Shown here: positions 32,025 to 40,510 of the stretch, one piece after another
Numbering within the stretch: the first letter of the stretch is position 1
How the letters are laid out: each line of letters begins with the position of its first letter
Source: an uncultured bacterium
Lineage (GTDB): Bacteria; Planctomycetota; Brocadiia; Brocadiales; Scalinduaceae
Length of the DNA stretch: 40,566 bases
Direction: 5' to 3'
NCBI GenBank assembly: GCA_913055705.1
Contig: CAJXKT010000006.1
Location: 1-40,566 of the forward strand
Notes under the pieces: generated by a model
Seen by the model: only the letters and a program-made list of their open reading frames with translations
Databases searched by the model: none
Told to the model about the DNA's origin: nothing
Position numbers and translations under genes: made by a program

Positions 32025-34865
32025 TTACATGCCGCAAACACTCTTTAAATACCTCCCCGTATAAGACTTTTTGATTCGACATATTTTTTCCGGTGGGCCG
32101 GCAGCCACAACCTCTCCTCCTTTTTCACCTCCCTCTGGCCCAAGATCGATTATATAATCTGCTGTCTTGATAACATCAAGGTTATGTTCAATAACTATAA
32201 CCGTGTTTCCCATGTCAGTTAATCTGTGAAGTATCTTCAGGAGGTTTTGTATATCTGCGAAGTGGAGTCCGGTTGTCGGTTCGTCAAGTATGTAGAGTGT
32301 CTTTCCTGTGCTCTGTTTTGCGAGTTCAGTTGACAGCTTTACCCTTTGCGCTTCACCACCGGAAATAGTGGTGCTCGATTGCCCGAGCGTTATGTACCCC
32401 AATCCCACGTTACGTAGTGTCCTCAATATACGTTCTATTCGGGGAATATTCCTGAAAAAATCGTATGCTTCCTCTACGCTCATGTCCAGTGTATCAGAAA
32501 TGGTTTTACCCTTATACCTTATTTCCAGTGTTTCAGGATTGTATCTTTTGCCCCTGCATTGTTCACAAAGAACAAACATATCCGGCAGGAAATTCATGGC
32601 AATTTTCTTTGTACCCTGTCCTTCACATAGTTCACACCGGCCTCCTTTGACGTTAAAACTGTAACGTCCGGATTTGTATCCACGTATTTTAGACTCTTTT
32701 ATCAGGGCAAAAACATTTCTTATATGGCTGAATAGATTCGTATATGTTGCAGGATTGGAACGCGGTGTACGTCCGATCGGGGATTGGTCTATTTCGATAA
32801 CCTTATCGATCCTCTCTATACCTGTTATCCTGCTGTGTTTGCCCGGTTTGGCCCGGCTGCCATAAATTGCTTTCATCAGCGCTCTGTTTAATATCTGGTC
32901 GATCAGTGTGCTCTTGCCTGAACCGGAAACTCCGGTTATACAGCAAAAAACTTTTAAGGGAATCCTGACGTCAATTGACTTAAGGTTGTTTTCACTGGCA
33001 CCTTTTATCAGGATAGAGTTTTTAAGATCTGCCTTTTTCCTCAACCCGGAGACTTCCACCTTAAGTTTATTATTCAGGTATTGAGAGGTTAATGAGCCGT
33101 TATTGGATATAATCTCCGGAACAGTACCCTTTGCTACTACCGTTCCTCCATGTTCACCGGCGCCTGGCCCCAGATCAATTACATAGTCTGCGCTTCGTAT
33201 GGCAGCTTCATCATGTTCAACTACTATCACGGTATTTCCCGAATCCTTCAATTTCTCTAACGTACCTATTAATCTTTTGTTATCTCTCTGATGTAGCCCT
33301 ATTGTTGGTTCATCCAATACGTAGCAGGCGCCAATCAGACCTGTACCCACCTGAGTGGCCAATTGAATTCTCTGCATTTCTCCACCGGAAAGTGTATTGC
33401 TTCTCCTGTTCAGCGTTAAGTAGCATAACCCTATGTCAATCATAAAACTTAATCTTGTTGCGATCTCTTTTAATATCCTTCCGGCAAGAATCTCTCTTTC
33501 GCCCTGGAATTTAAGAGATTTGAAAAAGTCGAAGGCTTTTTCTACAGTCATTGAGGTAATCTCGGCTATCGACTTGTCGCTGACCTTTATTGATAAAGCT
33601 TCCGGCCTTAATCTTGCTCCACTGCACTCCTCACACACATCATAATCCATATATCTTTCAAGCCGTTTTACGACATCGGGACTGTTTGTTTTATCATAAA
33701 CACGCCATAAAGTCGTGATGACACCTTCAAAATGATCCGCATTATTATTTTGTCCCTCACCATATAATAAGATGTTTTTGACTCTTTTGTTAATCTTCTT
33801 GAATGGCACCTTCAGGTCTATACCAAATTTCTCTGAGAACTCATCTATTAGATGACTGTAATGATCTTGTGTGATTGGACTCCAGTTCGACCATGCATGA
33901 ACAGTTCCTTCGCCTAAACTTAACTCTTTATTGGGAATGATCAGTTCCGGATCAAACTCCAGCGTCATACCAAGCCCTTCACATTCTTTGCACGAACCGT
34001 ACGGGCTGTTGAAGGAAAACATTCTGGGTGCAAGTTCTTCGTACCCAATTCCGCAACCCGGGCAGGAATAGTGTTCACTGAAAACCATGTCTTCCCACTT
34101 CCCTTTTTTCTTCCTGGCAACCATCACTACACCTTCACCCAGTTCCAGGCTTGTACGTATTGAATCGTAGAGTCTTTTCTGGATGTCACTCTTGACTATC
34201 AGCCTGTCAACGACAACGTCGATATCATGTATCTTATACCTGCTTAGTTTAATGTCAGTACCTGCGTCAATAATATCTCCATCAACTCTGGCACGTACAA
34301 AACCCTTGCGTCTTATTTTCTGAAAAATCTCTTTATGCTCCCCTTTTTTGCCCTTGATTATAGGTGATAAAATCATAATTTTTTTGCCTTTGGGGATCTG
34401 GCTTACCCTGTGCAAAATCTGTTCTATGGTTTGCCTTGTGATTTTTGTACCGCAATTATGGCAATAGGGGGTGCCTGTTTTTGCAAAAAGGAGGCGCAGG
34501 TAGTCGTATATCTCTGTTGTTGTGGCAACAGTGGAACGCGGCCCTGTATTACTTGTGCGCTGTTCGATGGCAATCGTGGGAGGAAGACCTTCTATGATAT
34601 CAACATCCGGTTTCTGCATCTGGTCGAGGAATTGCCTTGCATATGAGGAAAGGCTTTCTATGTAGCGTCGCTGTCCCTCTGCATAAATAGTATCGAAGGC
34701 CAGAGAAGATTTACCGGAACCGCTCACTCCCGTGATGACCACAAGCCGGTCTCTGGGAATATTGATGTTTATACTTTTGAGGTTATGTTGTCTCGCACCC
34801 TTTATTGATATGTAATTAGTAATTGCTGATTTATCAGGCTTACTTTTTTCTCTTTTTCCTCGCAT
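32025..34865 (-). CDS. uvrA: Excinuclease ABC subunit A
   Basis: DNA-damage sensor of nucleotide excision repair, a dimeric ATPase with two ABC modules. The 946 residues are the full family length. Seen: Walker A GVSGSGKSS (46-54), insertion domains with the zinc-type CHNCG and CPGCGIGYEE...CKEC clusters, signature NTLSGGEMQRIQLA, Walker B YVLDEPTIGLH, second Walker A GVSGSGKSTL, second zinc finger CELCEGQG...CEQC, TTISGGEAQRVKLS and YILDEPTTGLHF. Its start overlaps the 3' end of pepA by 26 bases, so it is translated in coupling with pepA. No uvrB or uvrC here. Confidence 0.98.
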   Translation of the reverse strand: MRGKREKSKPDKSAITNYISIKGARQHNLKSININIPRDRLVVITGVSGSGKSSLAFDTIYAEGQRRYIESLSSYARQFLDQMQKPDVDIIEGLPPTIAIEQRTSNTGPRSTVATTTEIYDYLRLLFAKTGTPYCHNCGTKITRQTIEQILHRVSQIPKGKKIMILSPIIKGKKGEHKEIFQKIRRKGFVRARVDGDIIDAGTDIKLSRYKIHDIDVVVDRLIVKSDIQKRLYDSIRTSLELGEGVVMVARKKKGKWEDMVFSEHYSCPGCGIGYEELAPRMFSFNSPYGSCKECEGLGMTLEFDPELIIPNKELSLGEGTVHAWSNWSPITQDHYSHLIDEFSEKFGIDLKVPFKKINKRVKNILLYGEGQNNNADHFEGVITTLWRVYDKTNSPDVVKRLERYMDYDVCEECSGARLRPEALSIKVSDKSIAEITSMTVEKAFDFFKSLKFQGEREILAGRILKEIATRLSFMIDIGLCYLTLNRRSNTLSGGEMQRIQLATQVGTGLIGACYVLDEPTIGLHQRDNKRLIGTLEKLKDSGNTVIVVEHDEAAIRSADYVIDLGPGAGEHGGTVVAKGTVPEIISNNGSLTSQYLNNKLKVEVSGLRKKADLKNSILIKGASENNLKSIDVRIPLKVFCCITGVSGSGKSTLIDQILNRALMKAIYGSRAKPGKHSRITGIERIDKVIEIDQSPIGRTPRSNPATYTNLFSHIRNVFALIKESKIRGYKSGRYSFNVKGGRCELCEGQGTKKIAMNFLPDMFVLCEQCRGKRYNPETLEIRYKGKTISDTLDMSVEEAYDFFRNIPRIERILRTLRNVGLGYITLGQSSTTISGGEAQRVKLSTELAKQSTGKTLYILDEPTTGLHFADIQNLLKILHRLTDMGNTVIVIEHNLDVIKTADYIIDLGPEGGEKGGEVVAAGPPEKICRIKKSYTGRYLKSVCGM

Positions 34866-36372
34866 CAGGCATCTTCTTCCAGTCTAGAATCAATCGTGTT
34901 AGTAACCGTACACCAACTCCGGTAGCACCTTTTCTTATGTATGGGGTGTCCTTTTCTACCAGAAAAGTTCCGGCAATATCAAGGTGAACCCATGGGAAGT
35001 CTTCTACAAACTCACCTAAAAAACATGCAGCCGTAATGGTGCCTGCATACCGACCGCCGGTATTCTTAATATCGGCGATGTTGCTCTTTATCAATTCATA
35101 ATATTCCTTCCATAGCGGCAACTCCCATACTCTTTCATGGCTTTTTTCACCGGCGTGTTTAACCCTCTCTTTAAGTTTATCATTATTGCCGAGCATACCA
35201 GATGTAAATGTACCTAATGCGGCGACACATGCACCCGTTAATGTGGCAAGGTCTATTACGGCATCCGGCTTATACCTTTTTGCGTAAGCGATAGCATCCG
35301 CCAGGATCAGGCGTCCTTCGGCGTCCGTGTTTAAAATTTCCACCGTCTTTCCTGACATGCATTTGATAATATCACCGGGTTTCAAGGCGCTGCCACTTGG
35401 CATATTTTCTGTACACGGTACCAGGCCAACAATATGATTGGCTGGCTTCAGGTTGGATATAGCCTTAAAGGCACCCAGAACGGCGGCAGCGCCTGACATA
35501 TCGGCCTTCATCAAGTCCATACCACTTCCCGGTTTTAAGGATATTCCTCCTGAGTCAAATGTTACTCCTTTGCCTATAAGAACGATTGTATCACTGTTTT
35601 TTTTCCTGGTATTATATTCAAGGATGATAAATTTAGGTGGTTGAGAGCTCCCTCTCGATACATTCAAGATACCGCCCATCCCCAGTTTCTTCATATCCGG
35701 GCGTGATAATGTTCTGCATTTAACTCCCGTCTTCCTTGCAATCTCTTTTGCTTTATTTGCAAGGAAGGTTGGCGTCGCATCGCTTCCTGCCATATTCACG
35801 ATATCACGCGTGAAACAAACAGCTTCTGCTACAGTTTGAGTATTTTTTGCTACAGATTTAACCTTCGCCAGGACATCTTTCTTCTGGACAATCAATGTGA
35901 AATTATTAATGGTAGCTTTATCTTTCTTCTTCAATGTCTTATACATAGTGAAATTATACAGCGATAATAGTACACCCTCTACAACTGAACGAGTAGTGTC
36001 TTCTATGGAAATACCTTTGTATTCTGTTTTATATAATAGCATTGAAGGATTTTTAAATTTCTTTCCCTGTATTACCCTGGTTGCAGTACCGGCAGCCTGA
36101 CGAATCTTATCTGATGACAGTCCCGTCGCTTTTCCTAATCCAACAAGCAGGATCCTTTTTGGGATAGACTTCTTATAAGTTGGAATCATTACGGTTTCAT
36201 TTAGCTTGCCGGTAAAATCCTTGTTCTGCAGTGAATTTGATATGAATCCTCCGGATGCTTTATCAAGAGAGCTTAACTCGGAAGGTATTTTTTTTACATT
36301 TTCGAAGAGACTTATTACGATTACGTCTGTAGATTCCTTTTCTGCCGCACCAAATTTTACTGAAATCCTCAT
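34840..36372 (-). CDS. pepA: Leucyl (cytosol) aminopeptidase, M17 family
   Basis: Hexameric two-metal aminopeptidase, 510 residues. The track ORF begins at a TTG; GGAGG lies seven bases before the ATG at MRISVKFG, which I use. Metal and catalytic motifs: IGKGVTFDSGGISLKPGSGMDLMKADMSGAAAV (about 263-295, quoted in part) with the Lys and Asp ligands, and the M17 signature NTDAEGRLILADAIAYAK near 349 with Asp, Glu and catalytic Arg. The N-terminal 160 residues are the divergent M17 domain. First gene of a pepA-uvrA operon; divergent from the SurA-like gene. Confidence 0.96.
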   Translation of the reverse strand: MRISVKFGAAEKESTDVIVISLFENVKKIPSELSSLDKASGGFISNSLQNKDFTGKLNETVMIPTYKKSIPKRILLVGLGKATGLSSDKIRQAAGTATRVIQGKKFKNPSMLLYKTEYKGISIEDTTRSVVEGVLLSLYNFTMYKTLKKKDKATINNFTLIVQKKDVLAKVKSVAKNTQTVAEAVCFTRDIVNMAGSDATPTFLANKAKEIARKTGVKCRTLSRPDMKKLGMGGILNVSRGSSQPPKFIILEYNTRKKNSDTIVLIGKGVTFDSGGISLKPGSGMDLMKADMSGAAAVLGAFKAISNLKPANHIVGLVPCTENMPSGSALKPGDIIKCMSGKTVEILNTDAEGRLILADAIAYAKRYKPDAVIDLATLTGACVAALGTFTSGMLGNNDKLKERVKHAGEKSHERVWELPLWKEYYELIKSNIADIKNTGGRYAGTITAACFLGEFVEDFPWVHLDIAGTFLVEKDTPYIRKGATGVGVRLLTRLILDWKKMPDARKKRKK

Positions 36373-36430
36373 TCTCAATCCTCCATGCAAGAAGAATAAA
36401 CAAATAGTTTAATTATGATTCTAGTGCCAT

Positions 36431-36457
36431 ATTATACTAATAATGCCTGCAAGACAA
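36431..36457 (-). promoter_or_regulatory. Possible promoter for pepA-uvrA
   Basis: A perfect TATAAT on the minus strand with TTGTCT 15 bases upstream. The short spacer lowers confidence. Confidence 0.35.
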
Positions 36458-36472
36458 GAGAGTCTTTTTCTT

Positions 36473-36501
36473 TTGACAATCATAATTATATACATTAGAA
36501 T
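36473..36501 (+). promoter_or_regulatory. Predicted promoter for the SurA/PpiC-like lipoprotein gene
   Basis: A perfect TTGACA-N17-TAGAAT, the best plus-strand promoter match in the window, about 45 bases before the likely start codon. Confidence 0.65.
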
Positions 36502-36546
36502 CGATAAATTATCTATAATTTTTTAAAATCAACAATGGGGAAAGTA

Positions 36547-37854
36547 ATGAAAGTAAGAATTTTTATAACACTGATTTCTTTTAGTTTCTTAAGTTTATTA
36601 ATAAACGGCTGTGGCGATAATGGACACAGCAGCCATTATTCCGGCAGTGGCGACGACGACATGAATTTTGAGCAGCAGGCGTTGAAGATGGAACAGGAAG
36701 ACCTTGTCAAATTAAAGCAGAGTGAGAGGTATGAATCAGAGGATTTTTCCAGAATACATGAAGGTGCTACAGCAACTAAAGATCCTAACGAAGCTATTGC
36801 AATGGTAAATGGCGAACCAATCCTTCGTCTTGAACTTGACATGATATTAGATAAGGTAAAGCAAAAGATGGGTACAAAAAGATTACACCTCGTTGAAGAA
36901 AAAATTATAAAAGACCTGGTTACACAGTTTGTACTCAAGCAATTTATCAGAAAAGAAAATATTCAGGTTGATTCAAACCGCATTGAAGAAGAGATAAATA
37001 CATTCAGGGAAAATATTAGGAGTAACCCTGAGTCCGCGGATAAAAGTCTTGAAACACTTCTGGAAGAGCAGGGGGGGAGTATAGACGAGTTGAGAGTGGC
37101 CATGGACATTTCATTATCGATAGACGAATACCTGAACAGGACAACATCGGAAGAAGAGATGAAGAAATATTTTACTGAAAACATAGGTGTTTTTAACAGT
37201 GAAACTGTAACTGCAAGTCATATACTCATAGATACGAGAACGATAAAGGATGAAAAGGGTTTGAATAAGGCAAAAGAAGATACAGAAAGATTAAAGAAAG
37301 AACTTGATAATGGGGCTGATTTTGCAAAGCTTGCTGAGGAAAATTCCGATTGTCCTTCTGCAAAAAGTGGTGGAGAATTAGGTGTTATTGCCAGAGGGCA
37401 AATGGTGGAAGAATTTGAGAAAACGGCCTTTAATACGGAGGTAAATGGTATCAGTGAACCTGTCAAGACTAAGTTTGGTTACCACATAATTAAGATTACT
37501 GATAAGCAGGTGGGCAAAGACGTCACGTTTGAAGAGACAAAGGATAATGTCAAGCTTGCACTCTTTAATGAAAAAACAATGACATTAATACAAGAATTAA
37601 ACGACAATGCAGATGTAAACATTTTGTACAAACCAACCCCATATGCATCACCTGGTGGCCATGGCAGCATGTCAGCCCATGGCAGTACCATGTATGGTGG
37701 TCCGGGTGCTTCGTCTCATGGTGGCAGTACTGGCCCTGGTAATCCTGCTCCTCACGCTGGAATGCCTATGCCGGGTGGTTCAGCCTATGGTGGTGGTGAT
37801 CCTCACGGTGGTGGCAGTTCACCTCACGGTGGACCAATGAGTTCAACGGAATAA
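36547..37854 (+). CDS. SurA/PpiC-type peptidyl-prolyl isomerase lipoprotein with His/Gly-rich tail
   Basis: Outer-compartment folding factor with a parvulin domain. I use the second ATG because GGGGAAA precedes it and the resulting N-terminus MKVRIFITLISFSFLSLLINGC is a good lipoprotein signal with Cys22. Domains: an N-terminal SurA-like helical domain (about 80-210, including AMVNGEPILRLELDMIL) and a parvulin domain (about 222-335: ASHILIDTRT, NSDCPSAKSGGELGVIARGQMVEEFEKTAF, TKFGYHIIKI, each quoted in part). The last 75 residues are low-complexity Gly, Ser, Pro and six His, in GGHG/AHG/PHG units, with a further two His near the N-terminus. This tail is not part of known parvulins and suggests metal binding. 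Single-gene unit with a strong promoter. Confidence 0.88.
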   Translation: MKVRIFITLISFSFLSLLINGCGDNGHSSHYSGSGDDDMNFEQQALKMEQEDLVKLKQSERYESEDFSRIHEGATATKDPNEAIAMVNGEPILRLELDMILDKVKQKMGTKRLHLVEEKIIKDLVTQFVLKQFIRKENIQVDSNRIEEEINTFRENIRSNPESADKSLETLLEEQGGSIDELRVAMDISLSIDEYLNRTTSEEEMKKYFTENIGVFNSETVTASHILIDTRTIKDEKGLNKAKEDTERLKKELDNGADFAKLAEENSDCPSAKSGGELGVIARGQMVEEFEKTAFNTEVNGISEPVKTKFGYHIIKITDKQVGKDVTFEETKDNVKLALFNEKTMTLIQELNDNADVNILYKPTPYASPGGHGSMSAHGSTMYGGPGASSHGGSTGPGNPAPHAGMPMPGGSAYGGGDPHGGGSSPHGGPMSSTE

Positions 37855-37918
37855 TCATACACCCTTACAAATTGAGGGTCTGTAAACAACTATCCGTATT
37901 TTGTTATTCCCTTCCGAC

Positions 37919-37942
37919 CCGGCCTTGTCTATACAAGGCCGG
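37919..37942. repeat. Perfect 9-bp GC-rich hairpin
   Basis: CCGGCCTTG-N6-CAAGGCCGG, perfect stem, 65 bases after the lipoprotein stop. No T-run follows, so it may stabilise mRNA 3' ends or slow transcription rather than be a canonical terminator. Confidence 0.6.
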
Positions 37943-38014
37943 TGTTCGGCCAATAAACCTCATTGAGTCTTTTATCTTAACAATTCCCCTTCTCCTCCAG
38001 GGCGGACATGTTTC

Positions 38015-38038
38015 CCCCCTTTATAGAAGGGGGATTTT
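38015..38038 (+). terminator. Hairpin with T-run upstream of the CcsA-like gene
   Basis: CCCCCTT-N5-AAGGGGG followed by ATTTTAA on the plus strand, 20 bases before the CcsA-like ATG. It may terminate lipoprotein transcripts or act as a leader element for the next gene. Confidence 0.5.
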
Positions 38039-38057
38039 AAATTAGTCAATTAATAAA

Positions 38058-38825
38058 ATGGATCCACAGTTATATATAAAATTATCCATTATCTTATATT
38101 GGTGTTCATTGCTTATATACACCTCTTACTGGGTAATCGGTTTTCTGGGCAGGGGGCTAAGATTTTATGTCCTCTTAGGCGGGGTTATTCTACATTCATT
38201 ATCAATTACCTTCAGGGGTATTTCCATAGAATATTTCCCGCTGACAAACAAGTTTGAGTCCTTCACCGCATTTGCCCTTTCCTGCTTCATTGTGCTTTTG
38301 TGTTATTCCAGAGTGGAAAGTTACGTATACAGGATATCCCTGTTTTGTGTGGGATACTGCTTTTTTGTTGTAGCCTCTGTCTTCTTTTCAATGAAACAAT
38401 CATATGCCCCTCCGCTGATGTTGACTATATGGTATATCCTTCACGTTCCCATATCTTTCTTCTGTTATGCATTGTGGACAAGTTCAGCTGCTGCGGCAAT
38501 GGCGAGATATTTCTCAGAGGGAGATAAAAAGCGGTTTGAGAACATAATTGATTTCGGCTTTCAATACGGCCTGATAGCATTCTCAATATCCATGATCTTC
38601 GGCGGTCTGTGGGGGTACGTAGCCTGGGGTTCTTATTTCCTGTGGGATGCGAAGTTGCTGTGGTCTGTGATTATCTGGTTCTTCTATGCTACATGTATTC
38701 ATCTGGATTACTGGCCAGAGGCCAGCAGAAGATTCAAGACCCCACTAGCGCTGGTAGGTTTTGTGATATTACTTACAACGTATGTCGGTACGAGTTTCCT
38801 TATAAAGAGTACACACAGTTTTTAG
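38058..38825 (+). CDS. CcsA/CcmC-family cytochrome c assembly protein
   Basis: Heme-handling membrane protein of cytochrome c maturation. The 255 residues contain about eight TM segments. The heme-binding WWD-type motif reads WGYVAWGSYFLWDAKLLWS (quoted in part), at about residues 190-210, flanked by conserved His in LHVPISFFCYALW and CIHLDYWP; an earlier His lies in VILHSLSITFRG. It is short for CcsA but normal for the core domain. A ResB-like gene follows 150 bases downstream on the same strand, so together they resemble a system II CcsA-CcsB pair. Membrane-located. Confidence 0.92.
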   Translation: MDPQLYIKLSIILYWCSLLIYTSYWVIGFLGRGLRFYVLLGGVILHSLSITFRGISIEYFPLTNKFESFTAFALSCFIVLLCYSRVESYVYRISLFCVGYCFFVVASVFFSMKQSYAPPLMLTIWYILHVPISFFCYALWTSSAAAAMARYFSEGDKKRFENIIDFGFQYGLIAFSISMIFGGLWGYVAWGSYFLWDAKLLWSVIIWFFYATCIHLDYWPEASRRFKTPLALVGFVILLTTYVGTSFLIKSTHSF

Positions 38826-38975
38826 TTTTTTTGCCACGAAGACCCTAAGGCACAAAGTAGTAAAATATGATTTAAAAATCCGTTTAATTCTTTAGACGGG
38901 ATTAACAAGATTTACAAGATTTTTTTTATCTTTGTTTATCCTGTTATCCTGTCAAAAAACATAAGTTATATTAAA
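38826..38975. repeat. Intergenic imperfect inverted repeat (dispersed-repeat-like)
   Basis: GGGATTAACAAGATTTACAAGAT (38898-38920) and ATCTTTGTTTATCCTGTTATCCTGT (38928 on) are near reverse complements separated by a T-run. The segment TTTTGCCACGAAGACCCTAAGGCAC precedes them. Similar phrases recur in intergenic DNA of other bacteria in my memory, so this is probably a member of a dispersed repeat family. Its effect on the two flanking genes is unknown. Confidence 0.5.
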
Positions 38976-39944
38976 ATGAAGCAGATATACGGTTTCTTAA
39001 AATCTCAGAAGACTGGAATAATAGTCGGGTTTACCGTCACGGGACTCCTCATAATAGGGAGTCTTATAATGAATTTTTTCCCTGAATCTTATGAAGGGCT
39101 TTCGGGAGAAGATATTACCTTCTTCTATAATAACCCCCGGCCAATACACACATGGTTTTATATAATGTTTGTTGCCTTTGCCATGTATGGGATATCTATT
39201 TTCTTCTGTACACTGGACTCTATTCTCAGGAAGGTGAAGGCACGTACCAGCAAGATTCCCCTGTATGGGGCATCGATTGTACACGTTGGATTTCTGATTA
39301 CGCTGGTGGCCCATCTTATAGGCGGTATATGGTCAGAGTCCGGCATGCCTATCACGATTGCCGATGAATGGGTGCAGTCCGGTGAATATGAGTTGAAGGT
39401 GACAGACCTTGAAACCACTTCATACCCCAATGGTATGCCAAGGAAAATAAAGGCACAGATGAAAATAAGGAAGGACGGGGAAGAGTACGATGATACACTT
39501 GGCTACAACAATCCCGTACTTGTCGATAGCGGAACTAAGCAGTTTCTTTTACAAAATTATGGGAATATGCCAAACGGAGTAGTATTAAATATTGACGGTA
39601 AGACAAGTGTTTTTAATATAAAGGATGTTATAGAGATAAACGGATCAAAAGTGCTCCTGGCAAACCTTTTCCTTCCTCCACAGTTCCGCATTCCCGCTAT
39701 CCAGCTGGTTTCAAAAGGTAAAGACGGCAAGTACAATAAAAGTTACGTCCGCATCGGCAGGCAAAATGCACAAAACGTCAAGGGGTCGAACATGATTTTT
39801 GAAGACATCAAAGTCACACCTGCAGTAGCTGTTTCCGTAAAAAAGAACCCGAGTATACCACTTACACTGATTGCAATCGGCTGCTTCGGTTCTGGAATGC
39901 TTTTAGTGATCTTCAGGACAGCATATAAGATGGTAAGGGTCTAG
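38976..39944 (+). CDS. ResB-like cytochrome c biogenesis protein (compact)
   Basis: Membrane protein of the ResB/CcsB family, which with CcsA presents heme and apocytochrome. The 322 residues are shorter than typical ResB. TM helices at about 15-33, 58-82, 95-118 and 297-316 enclose one large periplasmic domain (about 120-295). The motif GASIVHVGFLITLVAHLIGG contains two His in a TM helix, a plausible heme-ligand site. Then ITIADEWVQSGEYELKVTDLE and a central beta-rich region follow, as in ResB proteins. No Shine-Dalgarno precedes the ATG. The reading of CcsA and ResB as one functional unit is by analogy to system II. Confidence 0.85.
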   Translation: MKQIYGFLKSQKTGIIVGFTVTGLLIIGSLIMNFFPESYEGLSGEDITFFYNNPRPIHTWFYIMFVAFAMYGISIFFCTLDSILRKVKARTSKIPLYGASIVHVGFLITLVAHLIGGIWSESGMPITIADEWVQSGEYELKVTDLETTSYPNGMPRKIKAQMKIRKDGEEYDDTLGYNNPVLVDSGTKQFLLQNYGNMPNGVVLNIDGKTSVFNIKDVIEINGSKVLLANLFLPPQFRIPAIQLVSKGKDGKYNKSYVRIGRQNAQNVKGSNMIFEDIKVTPAVAVSVKKNPSIPLTLIAIGCFGSGMLLVIFRTAYKMVRV

Positions 39945-40075
39945 GGATTGAATATTGAAGATTGTATATTGGAGCAAGAAGCAAGAAAAACGTTGAAGTT
40001 TACGTCTTTACATCAGAAATCATATCAGAGAAAATTAATAATAACTGTTAAGGCTTCCTCTATCTTGAAAAATAC
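39945..40075. other. Short intergenic region between ResB-like gene and CBS protein
   Basis: The phrase ATTGAATATTGAAGATTGTATATTGG repeats a 7-base unit imperfectly; no terminator or promoter can be named. The two genes converge here. Confidence 0.4.
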
Positions 40076-40510
40076 CTAACACTCCGCATGAATGTATCTC
40101 TCTAGTTCCTGAATCTCGAATTTCTGATCTTCTATTAACTGTTTGAGTACATCTCCCACTGTCACTATTCCGACCAGCTGATTCTTTTCTATAACTGGCA
40201 AATGTCGGACGTTTTTCTCAGTCATCAGCGCTATACAATCCTCAACCGAAGTTCCAGGATCAATGTAGAGCACTTTTTTAGTCATCAGTTCACTAACAGG
40301 TGTAGTTTTGGAAGACTTCCCTTTTAGAATTACTTTGCGAGCGTAATCACGTTCCGAGAAGATACCCACCACCCCCCTTTTGTCAATAACCAACAAAGCC
40401 CCCAAATTCTGATCAGACATTATCTGCAATGCATTATATGCGGTTTCACGTGGAGAAACAGACCATATCTTTCCCTTTTTGTCCTTCAAGATTTGACTGA
40501 CGTAATTCAT
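40076..40510 (-). CDS. Paired CBS-domain protein
   Basis: A 144-residue cytosolic protein consisting of two CBS repeats (about 8-62 and 74-130), which usually bind adenosyl ligands such as AMP, ATP or SAM as energy or redox sensors. Typical segments: NLGALLVIDKRGVVGIFSERDYARKVILKG, PVSELMTKKVLYIDPGTSVEDCIALM, and VRHLPVIEKNQLVGIVTVGDVLKQLI (each quoted in part). A good ribosome site AAGGAG precedes the ATG. Nothing fused or adjacent shows which partner it controls. The gene is transcribed away from the right window edge. Confidence 0.93.
   Translation of the reverse strand: MNYVSQILKDKKGKIWSVSPRETAYNALQIMSDQNLGALLVIDKRGVVGIFSERDYARKVILKGKSSKTTPVSELMTKKVLYIDPGTSVEDCIALMTEKNVRHLPVIEKNQLVGIVTVGDVLKQLIEDQKFEIQELERYIHAEC

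Larger units (their letters stand above)
37855..38057. other. Intergenic region with two hairpins
   Basis: Two structured elements lie between the lipoprotein gene and the CcsA-like gene; each is listed separately. No promoter better than chance was found for the CcsA-like gene, which also lacks a Shine-Dalgarno. Confidence 0.5.

Noticed and set aside
37643-37840. Val/Leu-rich ORF in another frame of the His/Gly tail
   Set aside because: Produced by the repetitive GGTGGT codons; the lipoprotein frame is the supported one.
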